Shown here piece after piece: positions 7,149 to 12,385 of a DNA stretch of 12,385 bases; position 1 is the first letter of the stretch, and each line of letters begins with the position of its first letter. The stretch comes from Candidatus Levyibacteriota bacterium. Its GTDB lineage: Bacteria; Patescibacteriota; Microgenomatia; Levybacterales; UBA12049. The notes under the pieces were generated by a model. It did not search any database, was not told the DNA's origin, and worked only from the letters and a program-made list of their open reading frames with translations. The position numbers and the translations under genes are program-made. Location of the stretch: positions 1-12,385 of the forward strand of contig JACPTT010000006.1 of assembly GCA_016192645.1 (NCBI GenBank). Direction: 5' to 3'.

Positions 7149-8696
7149 CTACTCCCACTCCATCGTTGCCGGGGGTTTAGTGGTAATATCGTAAACAACT
7201 CGAGAAATACCGGGGACTTCGTTGACGATTCTCGATGAAATCCTCTGAAGAACTTCATATGGCAGGCGCGACCATTTTGAAGTCATAATATCTTTTGATT
7301 CCAAAACTCTAAGCGCCACTACTTCGCCAAAAAGCCTGCCATCTCCCTTAACTGCGGTTGAATAGGCGCCGGTTAGAACCGGAAATGACTGAAATATACT
7401 ATTGAGAACACCTGCTTTCTCCAGCTCCTCCAGAACAATCCTATCTGCTCTCTTTTCTTTTTTGAGCCTTTCTTTTGTCACTTCTCCGCGAATTCGAATT
7501 GCGTAGCCCGGTCCGGGAAAGGGCTGTTTGTGAATAAACTCATCGGGAAGAGAAAGCTGTTTTCCAATTTCCCTCACCTCATCTTTATAAAAATGCCGCA
7601 ATGGCTCAAGAAGTTTTAACTTCATCTTCTTTGGCAACCCTCCAACATTGTGATGGCTTTTAATTTTGGAAGCGTGTTTTGTTCCTTTTGATTCAATAAC
7701 ATCCGAGTAAATAGTTCCTTGAAGCAAGAATTGAACTTTCTTTCCGGATCGGATTAACTTTTTCATCTCGCGCTCAAAAATTTCAATATAAAAACTGCCA
7801 ATAATCTTTCTTTTTTTCTCAGGATCCGAAACTCCCTTAAGACGTCTTACCATCTCCCCTACCACATTTACTACTATGGGCTTGCTGTGGAACTTAGCAA
7901 AGATTTTTTTCACGTGCTCTTTTGTTCCTTCTCTCATTAACCCATTTTCAACATATATTGGGATAAACCGCTTCCCTACTGCTTTGGCTGTGAGCACCGC
8001 CGCAACCGTTGAATCAACCCCTCCGGAAACAGCCCCGATGACATACTCCTTTTCCCCAACGATTTCCCTAATTTTGAATTTTAAATTTTGAATTTTAAAT
8101 TTATCTTGAACTTTCAAACCAGTTTCCAGATCGCATATTCCAATAAAGTTTTTTAAAATCTGTAAACCATGTTGCGTGTGTTCAACTTCTGGATGAAACT
8201 GCAAACCAAAAATCTTTCTTTTGAGATTTCCCACAAACGCAAACGGAACATGTTCGGTTGAGCCAATCGTTTCAAACCCTTTTGGAAGTTTTACCACCTC
8301 ATCCCCATGACTCATCCAGACAACCAAAGATTTTGGCAAATCTTCAGTAATTTTGAATTTTGAATTTTGAATTTTGAATTTGATTATGGCTGGTCCGTAT
8401 TCTTTTCTCCCTGAAACAACCTTCCCTCCAAGTAATCTTGCCATCAACTGGAGCCCGTAGCAGATTCCAAGGATCGGAATTCCCTGTTCGAAGATTTTAG
8501 GATCAACAGCTGGTGCGCCTTTTTGATAAACCGATGCCGGACCTCCCGAGAGGATAATTCCTTTTATATGGTTGTCGTTCTGAACCGGCCCAAGAATCTC
8601 TTGGGAAGTGACAATTTTTACTTCAGCTCCTAACTCTTTTATTCTACGCGCAATAAGATGGGTTGTCTGAGAACCAAAATCAACTATGAAGATCAT
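7149..8696 (-). CDS. guaA: GMP synthase (glutamine-hydrolysing), GuaA
   Basis: GuaA aminates XMP to GMP using ATP and glutamine. The 515-residue protein has an N-terminal class I glutaminase starting IVDFGSQTTHLIARR, with nucleophile Cys79 in GICYGLQ and His168/Glu170 in QFHPEVEH. An ATP-pyrophosphatase domain follows with the PP-loop SGGVDST (224-230). The C-terminal dimerisation domain contains KQPFPGPGYAIRI and the canonical end TTKPPATMEWE. The order and length are those of a complete enzyme. Two short insertions, FKIQNSKFKI (107-116, within the glutaminase domain) and FKIQNLKFKI (200-209, in the linker between the domains), are encoded by heptamer repeats and are probably structural add-ons. 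The start lies 10 nt after the guaB stop with no Shine-Dalgarno sequence, so it is read as the second gene of a guaB-guaA operon. Confidence 0.97.
   Translation of the reverse strand: MIFIVDFGSQTTHLIARRIKELGAEVKIVTSQEILGPVQNDNHIKGIILSGGPASVYQKGAPAVDPKIFEQGIPILGICYGLQLMARLLGGKVVSGRKEYGPAIIKFKIQNSKFKITEDLPKSLVVWMSHGDEVVKLPKGFETIGSTEHVPFAFVGNLKRKIFGLQFHPEVEHTQHGLQILKNFIGICDLETGLKVQDKFKIQNLKFKIREIVGEKEYVIGAVSGGVDSTVAAVLTAKAVGKRFIPIYVENGLMREGTKEHVKKIFAKFHSKPIVVNVVGEMVRRLKGVSDPEKKRKIIGSFYIEIFEREMKKLIRSGKKVQFLLQGTIYSDVIESKGTKHASKIKSHHNVGGLPKKMKLKLLEPLRHFYKDEVREIGKQLSLPDEFIHKQPFPGPGYAIRIRGEVTKERLKKEKRADRIVLEELEKAGVLNSIFQSFPVLTGAYSTAVKGDGRLFGEVVALRVLESKDIMTSKWSRLPYEVLQRISSRIVNEVPGISRVVYDITTKPPATMEWE
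8072..8099 (-). repeat. Four-unit heptamer repeat in the guaA interdomain linker
   Basis: On the + strand four 7-mers alternate as TTTTGAA, TTTTAAA, TTTTGAA and TTTTAAA. In guaA they encode the FKIQNLKFKI stretch at residues 200-209, between the glutaminase and the PP-loop domain. Confidence 0.8.
8351..8378 (-). repeat. Four-unit heptamer repeat inside the guaA glutaminase domain
   Basis: On the + strand the unit TTTTGAA occurs four times without a mismatch, followed by a partial unit. It encodes FKIQNSKFKI at guaA residues 107-116. Three 7-bp units span 21 bp, so the peptide repeats every seven residues without breaking the frame. Confidence 0.85.
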
Positions 8697-8706
8697 AAAC
8701 TAAACG

Positions 8707-9945
8707 CTATGAGTAGTTTTCTCCGGGATTTGTAATCAAAACGCTGTGCGGATGGCTCTCTCTAAGCGAGGCTTGGGTGATTTGAATAAACCGCACCTTT
8801 TGCCAGAGCTCTGGTATTGTTTTTGCTCCCGTGTAGTACATGCCAGATTTTATACCGCCTATCGCCTGGTCTACCAGTTCTTTAACTGAACCTTTGATAG
8901 GCACTAATCCCTCAACTCCCTCCGCAACAAGAATTCTATCTTTATAGTCTTTCCCATGAAACTCGCCCTCGGATTTTATCTTTACTCCCTTTTGCATAGC
9001 TGCCATAGAACCCATCCCTCTATATTCTTTAAAATGATAGACTTCTTTATTTACACGGGACAGAGAGATATCTTTTTTTTCTGAAGTTGGCAGCAATTTT
9101 TTAGTTTTATCAAAAACACTTAAAAAGCGTTTTGGAATAAACTCGCGCGTTAATGCTACTGTTTTTCCCGGCGACTCCTCGGCTGACGCAAAAAATCCTC
9201 CCATCATAACAGTTGATGCTCCCGCCGCAAGTGCTTTTACCATATCTCCTGAATATTTAATTCCTCCATCGGCAATAAGAGGAATTCCTTCCTTCTTTGC
9301 TATTTTCGCAATGTCCAAAAGGGCGGTTATTTGCGGTACTCCCATTCCGGAAATAACCCGCGTTGTGCAAATTGCTCCCGGTCCCATACCAACGCGCAGA
9401 CCATCTGCACCAGCGGCAATTAGCGCCTTTGCGCCGTCGGAGGTTGCGATGTTTCCGGCAATAACCTGCATCTTTGGATATGTTTTTTTAATAAACTGTA
9501 CCGCATTAATCACTCCTTTTGAAAAACCATGGGCTGAATCAACCACAATAACATCCGATCCCGCTTTGACAAGCGCCTCTACCCGCTCTTCGAAACCTTT
9601 ACTTGCGCCAATCGCCGCCCCAACCAGAAGTGCTTGTCCTGAGCTTGTCGAATGGGCTTTTTTTACTTTTCTAACCTCTAGTGCCTGATCTCTAATTGCT
9701 AAATTCCGATGGATAATTCCAATCCCTCCAAGTTGAGCAAGTGCAATTGCGAGCTTACTTTCTGTTACCGTATCCATTGGCGCTGAAACAAAAGGAAGAG
9801 AAAGTTTGATTTTTTTTGTAAGATTTGTGGAAAGGTCTATTTCAGAACGGGAAAAATCCGAGTAGCCGGGTAGAAGTAAAACATCGTCAAAAGTTAATCC
9901 TATGGGGAAATTGTTTACCCTGAGCTTGTCGAAGGGAGGCTCCAT
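8707..9945 (-). CDS. guaB: Inosine-5'-monophosphate dehydrogenase (GuaB) lacking CBS domains
   Basis: GuaB oxidises IMP to XMP with NAD, the committed step to GMP. The 412-residue TIM barrel has GLTFDDVLLLPGYSDF near the N-terminus, the catalytic loop GMGPGAICTTR (Cys193), the phosphate-binding ADGGIKYSGD, the flap YRGMGSMAAM (about 308-317) and the C-terminal LITNPGENYS. RGMGS and the C-terminus favour IMP dehydrogenase over GMP reductase. Typical bacterial enzymes have about 488 residues with a CBS pair after the second barrel strand. Here KVKKAHSTSSGQALLVGAAI bridges that site, so the regulatory module is absent, as in some known short IMPDHs. The STSSGQA residues, and FDKLRV at residues 5-10, are encoded by two copies of one palindromic repeat. 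Translation probably starts on a leaderless mRNA at the ATG at 9945, because no in-frame start fits downstream. Confidence 0.95.
   Translation of the reverse strand: MEPPFDKLRVNNFPIGLTFDDVLLLPGYSDFSRSEIDLSTNLTKKIKLSLPFVSAPMDTVTESKLAIALAQLGGIGIIHRNLAIRDQALEVRKVKKAHSTSSGQALLVGAAIGASKGFEERVEALVKAGSDVIVVDSAHGFSKGVINAVQFIKKTYPKMQVIAGNIATSDGAKALIAAGADGLRVGMGPGAICTTRVISGMGVPQITALLDIAKIAKKEGIPLIADGGIKYSGDMVKALAAGASTVMMGGFFASAEESPGKTVALTREFIPKRFLSVFDKTKKLLPTSEKKDISLSRVNKEVYHFKEYRGMGSMAAMQKGVKIKSEGEFHGKDYKDRILVAEGVEGLVPIKGSVKELVDQAIGGIKSGMYYTGAKTIPELWQKVRFIQITQASLRESHPHSVLITNPGENYS
9638..9656 (-). repeat. Palindromic-family repeat copy in guaB at the missing CBS site
   Basis: The sequence CCTGAGCTTGTCGAATGGG shares the 15-bp core CCTGAGCTTGTCGAA exactly with the copy at 9917-9936. 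It encodes part of the HSTSSGQA segment of GuaB, where other IMPDHs carry the CBS pair. Confidence 0.8.
9917..9936 (-). repeat. Palindromic-family repeat copy just after the guaB start codon
   Basis: ACCCTGAGCTTGTCGAAGGG lies three codons into guaB and encodes FDKLRV. It has partly self-complementary ends (ACCCT/AGGG), like the hairpin upstream of purQ, and shares a 15-bp core with the copy at 9638. Confidence 0.8.
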
Positions 9946-9950
9946 ACTTA

Positions 9951-9979
9951 ACTTTACAATGAAAGCTCGTTTTTGTCAA
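9951..9979 (-). promoter_or_regulatory. Strong sigma70-type promoter of guaB-guaA, predicted leaderless
   Basis: On the minus strand a perfect -35 box TTGACA (9974-9979) is followed after exactly 17 nt by TAAAGT (9951-9956). Only five bases (TAAGT) separate the -10 box from the guaB ATG at 9945. Normal spacing puts transcription start at or within one base of that A, implying a leaderless mRNA. Confidence 0.75.
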
Positions 9980-9997
9980 GGAGAGAAAGGATAATTG

Positions 9998-10690
9998 CTA
10001 CTTTAGGAATCGTTCTGGATCAATTACTAGAGGATGACTTGAACCAAAGGCCCTAAAACTTTCACCCCTAGCCTCATCTGGTCTATATCCATATGGATAA
10101 ACCACAATTAAATTAGTAGTACCAGAAAAATGTTGAAGATTCTGCTCGAGAAAACTCCTAGGTACCAGTTCTGAATGAGTTTTTAAGGGATCGAAAACTT
10201 TGAATCGGCCGCTGCCATTTGGCTCTTCTTCTGAAATAAACCTTGCATGACCGCCATAAGCAATAATCCCACCCCCTCCCGCAGCTAAAGCAGCCCTTAA
10301 CTCATTAAGAGTTCTAGCATATCCATTCGCTAAACCTGTATCTCCAGTTTTTCTATCAAAATAACCTTTTTGGACAGCTTGTCTAACCAACTCTTCCTCC
10401 AAAGCATTTAACTGTCCTCCTATATCTCTACCTCTTATTTTGCCAATTCGGGCTAAAGCGAGTAATGCAGAGGCTATTGTGCAGGAATTGACTCTTGTCC
10501 CCTGTACTTCTCTACCAAGGTATTGTTGTCGGAAAGGTAAGGGTTCAACTGTAAAAAAATTTCGTTGTCGAATCTCGAGGTTAGCACGCCTTAACGCATC
10601 GTAGGATAGCCTTATAGGCGGTTGCCCTACTTCCTTATGAGCCCTCTCTAACGCCTCTGGCGATAGCTTTATCGGTTCGGAATCAGCCAT
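9998..10690 (-). CDS. Hypothetical protein, possible C39/papain-like cysteine peptidase fold
   Basis: I do not recognise this 230-residue protein as a named family. Its N-terminus contains two successive copies of a motif, IKLSPEALERAHKEVGQPP and then IRLSYDALRRANLEIRQ, about 19 residues apart. The centre has VNSCTIASALLALARIG, in which Cys70 sits at the start of a helix. Later GGIIAYGGHARFISEEE offers His148, and RFKVFDPLK offers Asp167. Cys at a helix start, followed by His then Asp on adjacent strands, is the layout of C39-like/papain-like cysteine peptidases, so such an activity is possible. No signal peptide or membrane segment is seen. It stands alone, upstream of the guaB promoter on the same strand and divergent from the toxin-antitoxin/comM region. 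Its Arg-, Glu- and Gly-rich composition differs from the Lys/Asn-rich PfkB kinase. The gene is convincing; the function is a weak inference. Confidence 0.7.
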   Translation of the reverse strand: MADSEPIKLSPEALERAHKEVGQPPIRLSYDALRRANLEIRQRNFFTVEPLPFRQQYLGREVQGTRVNSCTIASALLALARIGKIRGRDIGGQLNALEEELVRQAVQKGYFDRKTGDTGLANGYARTLNELRAALAAGGGGIIAYGGHARFISEEEPNGSGRFKVFDPLKTHSELVPRSFLEQNLQHFSGTTNLIVVYPYGYRPDEARGESFRAFGSSHPLVIDPERFLK

Positions 10691-10753
10691 AATCTTACTT
10701 GCTCTACAACCGTATCATATCATACCGGGCAATCACTATCAGATTTTCAAAAA

Positions 10754-10762
10754 TGCTATGAT
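10754..10762 (+). promoter_or_regulatory. Extended -10 promoter ahead of the upstream comM-head copy
   Basis: TGC-TATGAT matches an extended -10 element (TGN-TATNAT). The hexamer (10757-10762) ends eight bases before the ATG at 10771, predicting transcription start at about 10769. It is preceded by CAAAAATG, as is the matching element before comM at 11372. No clear -35 box is seen, which extended -10 promoters often do without. Confidence 0.5.
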
Positions 10763-10770
10763 AATTCTAT

Positions 10771-10819
10771 ATGCTTGCCAAGGTAAATTCTTCGGCGGTT
10801 GTGGGTTTGGATGCGGTGC
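10771..10819 (+). repeat. Direct repeat copy 1: first 49 bp of comM
   Basis: These 49 bases, from the ATG through GATGCGGTGC, are identical to 11387-11435, the start of the intact comM. They encode MLAKVNSSAVVGLDAV. The next base onward differs, and upstream of the ATG the similarity falls to the shared CAAAAATG and extended -10 pattern. The copy brackets the toxin-antitoxin pair on its left side and runs in frame into the antitoxin. Confidence 0.95.
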
Positions 10820-10860
10820 GCTCTTGTTTTTTACAGAAGCTTATGCTAGATTATTTTAGT

Positions 10861-11100
10861 ATGGCAAAAACAGGCATCGTTAATACAACAGTGGCAAAAA
10901 AACTTTTCAGCGAACTTGAGCTCCTTGAGCAGCTCAAAACGCGTATTCTTAGTATTCTTCCTGAAGACGTTATTCCATATGGAAGCAAACTGTGGTGGGA
11001 AAAAGCAGAGCTTGAAGCAGATAAAGATATTCAAACTGGAAGATATACGGTATATAGAAATGCAGCAACACTCATTAAAGATCTCCATAAAGGCAAGTAA
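10861..11100 (+). CDS. Putative type II antitoxin paired with a RelE/ParE-type toxin
   Basis: From the ATG at 10861 this is a 79-residue protein, MAKTGIVNTTVAKKLFSELE and on, ending in a charged region (WWEKAELEADKDIQTGRY, then LIKDLHKGK). The small size, and the acidic/amphipathic C-terminus expected to wrap the toxin, fit an antitoxin, as does its place directly before the toxin with a TAATG overlap. The DNA-binding family of the N-terminus is not clear to me. The reading frame stays open to the ATG at 10771, which would add 30 residues: 16 from the comM head and a 14-residue linker (RSCFLQKLMLDYFS). I prefer the shorter start because the added part is comM sequence. TGC-TAGATT (10844-10852) is a possible extended -10 box for a near-leaderless start at 10861. 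It would neutralise the toxin and may autoregulate the operon. Confidence 0.72.
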   Translation: MAKTGIVNTTVAKKLFSELELLEQLKTRILSILPEDVIPYGSKLWWEKAELEADKDIQTGRYTVYRNAATLIKDLHKGK

Positions 11101-11357
11101 TGAAGATTGCCAAAACTAAATCGTTCGTTAAATTTTATCGGAAACTTCCAAAGCACATTCAAAAAAAGACAGATAAACAGATCGTGTTTTTGAGTCAAAA
11201 CCTCTCACATCCAAGCTTGCGTACAAAACGAATGAGTGGACTTGATCGATGGGAAGCTCGCGTTGATAGATCTTACCGTTTTACGTTCGACAAATTAAAA
11301 GACACTCTTATCCTCAGGACGGTAGGTCCTCACGACGAAGGGTTAGGGAAAAAATAA
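11100..11357 (+). CDS. RelE/ParE-superfamily toxin
   Basis: The 85-residue basic protein has the compact RelE-fold pattern. An N-terminal strand (KIAKTKSFVKFYRKL) is followed by a helix (PKHIQKKTDKQI), then HPSLRTKRMSGLDRWEARVDRSYRFTF (about 37-63) and the final strand LILRTVGPHDEGL (70-82). The Arg/Tyr residues around 57-61 and His78 lie where RelE-type mRNA interferases carry catalytic or RNA-contacting groups; that mapping is by eye. Ribosome-dependent mRNA cleavage is the likely activity, with ParE-like gyrase inhibition as the alternative. The ATG overlaps the antitoxin TAA by one base (TAATG), so translation is probably coupled; a weak AAAGG lies six bases upstream. Length is usual for the family. 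It sits 29 nt upstream of comM on the same strand. Confidence 0.85.
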   Translation: MKIAKTKSFVKFYRKLPKHIQKKTDKQIVFLSQNLSHPSLRTKRMSGLDRWEARVDRSYRFTFDKLKDTLILRTVGPHDEGLGKK

Positions 11358-11364
11358 CCTCTTC
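11337..11364 (+). other. Bulged stem-loop over the toxin stop codon
   Basis: GAAG-GGTTA (11337-11345) pairs with TAACC-T-CTTC (11355-11364), nine base pairs with one bulged T and a nine-base loop. The toxin stop TAA lies in the 3' arm. No U-run follows, so it is not a standard intrinsic terminator. It could attenuate read-through into comM or mark the end of the inserted cassette. Confidence 0.4.
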
Positions 11365-11371
11365 GCAAAAA

Positions 11372-11380
11372 TGATATTAT
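11372..11380 (+). promoter_or_regulatory. Extended -10 promoter of comM, predicted leaderless
   Basis: TGA-TATTAT is an extended -10 element whose hexamer (11375-11380) is separated by exactly six bases from the comM ATG at 11387. Standard spacing places transcription start on the A of the start codon. It follows CAAAAATG, as does the element before the upstream comM-head copy. Because it lies between toxin and comM, it would let comM be expressed independently of the toxin-antitoxin operon. Confidence 0.55.
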
Positions 11381-11386
11381 AGACTC

Positions 11387-11435
11387 ATGCTTGCCAAGGT
11401 AAATTCTTCGGCGGTTGTGGGTTTGGATGCGGTGC
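11387..11435 (+). repeat. Direct repeat copy 2: head of the intact comM
   Basis: This is the right-hand copy of the 49-bp direct repeat; it is identical to 10771-10819 at every base and continues into comM as CGGTTGAGG, whereas copy 1 continues GCTCTTG. It marks the right boundary of the putative cassette. Confidence 0.95.
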
Positions 11436-12385
11436 CGGTTGAGGTTGAGGTTGACATTGCAACACAAGGTCTTCCGAATTTTACCATTGTCGGACTTCCT
11501 GATAAAGCCGTTGAGGAGGCAAAAGAAAGAGTACGCTCAGCGATTAAAAACAGCGGCGCTGATTTTCCGGCCAAACGAATAACTGTTAATTTAGCCCCGG
11601 CCGATCTGCCAAAAGAAGGACCTTCTTATGATTTGCCCATTGCCTTAGGAATTCTTATTGCTTCTGAACAACTAAAAGCAGATATTTCTAGTTCTTTTTT
11701 TATGGGCGAGCTTTCTTTAGATGGGAGGCTTAGATACACCAACGGCATACTTCCCCAAGTAATTCTTGCCAAAGACAAAAAATTAAAGCGCGTCTTTTTA
11801 CCCGCTGTTAACGCCAAAGAGGCATCGATTATCAAAAGCGTCGAGATTTACCCCATCAAGGATCTCTTAAGTCTTTTTCACCATCTAAATAATACTTCTC
11901 CTATAAAACCGCAAAAACACACAAGTCTTGCAAACTATCTTAAAGAGTCTGTCTTTGAATTTGATATGCAGGATGTTAAAGGACAAGAAAGAGCAAAAAG
12001 AGCGTTGGAAATTGCCGCGGCCGGTTCTCATAATCTGCTGTTTAAGGGTCCGCCTGGCGCTGGTAAAACTCTTCTTGCCCGTACCCTTCCCTCAATCTTA
12101 CCTTCTCTGACCTTTGAAGAAGCGCTTGAAGTAACAAAAATTTACAGCATTTCAGGACTTCTCGACAATGAATCGCTAATTACTCAACGGCCATTTCGAA
12201 ACCCGCACCACACAACTTCCCACATTGGACTTATTGGTGGTAGCGCCCATCCAAAACCAGGCGAAATTTCTCTGGCCCACCGCGGGGTTTTATTTTTGGA
12301 TGAGTTTCCCGAGTTTCCGCGCTATGTTTTAGAAGCCCTTCGCCAGCCCATGGAAGACGGCTATGTAACTATTGCCCGGGCTCAT
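11387..12385 (+). CDS. comM: ComM/YifB Mg-chelatase-like AAA+ ATPase, 3'-truncated by window edge
   Basis: The frame is open from the ATG at 11387 to the last base (333 codons). It starts MLAKVNSSAVVGLDAVPVEV, the characteristic YifB/ComM opening, and continues with GLPNFTIVGLPDKAVEEAKE and NLAPADLPKEGPSYDLPIAL, the N-terminal S16-protease-like (ChlI) domain without an evident Lon active site. After a linker, an AAA+ module begins near residue 197 (VKGQERAKRALEIAAAG) with Walker A GPPGAGKT (221-228), then FRNPHHTTSHIGLIGG and Walker B VLFLDEFPEF (301-310). The C-terminal Mg-chelatase domain lies beyond the window. In transformable bacteria ComM is a hexameric helicase that drives branch migration during integration of imported DNA. 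Despite the toxin-antitoxin insertion upstream, this copy has an undamaged start and its own promoter. Confidence 0.95.
   Translation, partial: MLAKVNSSAVVGLDAVPVEVEVDIATQGLPNFTIVGLPDKAVEEAKERVRSAIKNSGADFPAKRITVNLAPADLPKEGPSYDLPIALGILIASEQLKADISSSFFMGELSLDGRLRYTNGILPQVILAKDKKLKRVFLPAVNAKEASIIKSVEIYPIKDLLSLFHHLNNTSPIKPQKHTSLANYLKESVFEFDMQDVKGQERAKRALEIAAAGSHNLLFKGPPGAGKTLLARTLPSILPSLTFEEALEVTKIYSISGLLDNESLITQRPFRNPHHTTSHIGLIGGSAHPKPGEISLAHRGVLFLDEFPEFPRYVLEALRQPMEDGYVTIARAH

Larger units (their letters stand above)
10820..11435 (+). mobile_element. Toxin-antitoxin cassette inserted at comM with 49-bp flanking duplication
   Basis: The segment holds an antitoxin and a RelE/ParE-type toxin plus one copy of the comM head, as expected if a cassette of about 616 bp entered comM after its 49th base and regenerated the gene start on the far side. 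No transposase, integrase or clear terminal inverted repeat is present, so any mobility would be non-autonomous or recombination-driven. A 49-bp duplication is long for a transposon target-site duplication and looks more like recombination at a shared site or a tandem duplication. The repeat is observed; the insertion history is inferred. Confidence 0.6.

Noticed and set aside
8072..8378. Heptamer tracts as a CRISPR-like or phase-variable array
   Set aside because: There are no spacers, the unit is 7 bp, and although slippage could shift the guaA frame, the frame is intact and GuaA is expected to be needed constantly.
9311..9688. 125-codon open frame antisense to guaB
   Set aside because: It mirrors the conserved IMPDH barrel in reverse and contains a translation of the repeat; no protein family is recognisable.
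10771..10860. Separate small comM pseudogene fragment
   Set aside because: Only the first 49 bp match comM; the rest does not resemble any later part of comM, so a duplicated head at an insertion boundary is a better description.
10820..11386. Classical insertion sequence or miniature transposon around the TA pair
   Set aside because: No terminal inverted repeats were found at the duplication boundaries, no transposase is present, and 49 bp is too long for a normal target-site duplication.

Overview
The window looks like a chromosomal fragment from a streamlined, AT-rich bacterium, most likely of the Candidate Phyla Radiation (Patescibacteria, perhaps Microgenomates). This is an inference from four things: divergent but recognisable purine enzymes, almost no Shine-Dalgarno sequences, promoters lying directly against start codons, and short palindromic and heptameric repeats scattered through and between genes. 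The genetic code appears standard, since TGA ends purL. No rRNA, tRNA, CRISPR array or transposase gene is visible.

Layout. Positions 1-3664 (+): the 3' part of purL, then purQ, which together make the formylglycinamidine ribonucleotide (FGAM) synthase core. A uridine-kinase-like gene follows that is broken by an internal, frame-shifting deletion. Positions 3676-5871 (-): a PfkB sugar/nucleoside kinase lies directly downstream of a HAD-fold phosphatase, probably as a two-gene operon. Positions 5959-7113 (+): purM, with its own promoter in the divergent intergenic gap. Positions 7149-9945 (-): a guaB-guaA operon (IMP dehydrogenase without CBS domains, then GMP synthase) driven by a near-consensus promoter whose predicted start point is the A of the guaB ATG. 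Positions 9998-10690 (-): an unfamiliar protein with a possible cysteine-peptidase-like Cys/His/Asp set and a duplicated N-terminal motif. Positions 10771-12385 (+): a RelE/ParE-type toxin-antitoxin pair inserted at the start of a comM (YifB, Mg-chelatase-like AAA+) gene, which runs off the window end.

The purine genes work together. PurL/PurQ make FGAM, PurM closes the imidazole ring to AIR, and GuaB and GuaA take IMP to XMP and then GMP. The PfkB kinase, HAD phosphatase and uridine-kinase relic may belong to nucleoside or nucleotide salvage, but that rests only on context.

The most unusual region is 10771-11435. The first 49 bp of comM are present twice, without a mismatch, on either side of the toxin-antitoxin pair. 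The downstream copy is the start of the intact comM. The upstream copy is fused in frame to the antitoxin reading frame. Both copies are preceded by an extended -10 promoter almost touching the ATG. This resembles insertion of a small toxin-antitoxin cassette that rebuilt the start and promoter of its target. A second theme is repeat invasion of coding sequence: one palindromic repeat family occurs in purM, twice in guaB and at the purL/purQ junction, and a 7-bp repeat occurs twice in guaA and once between purM and guaA.
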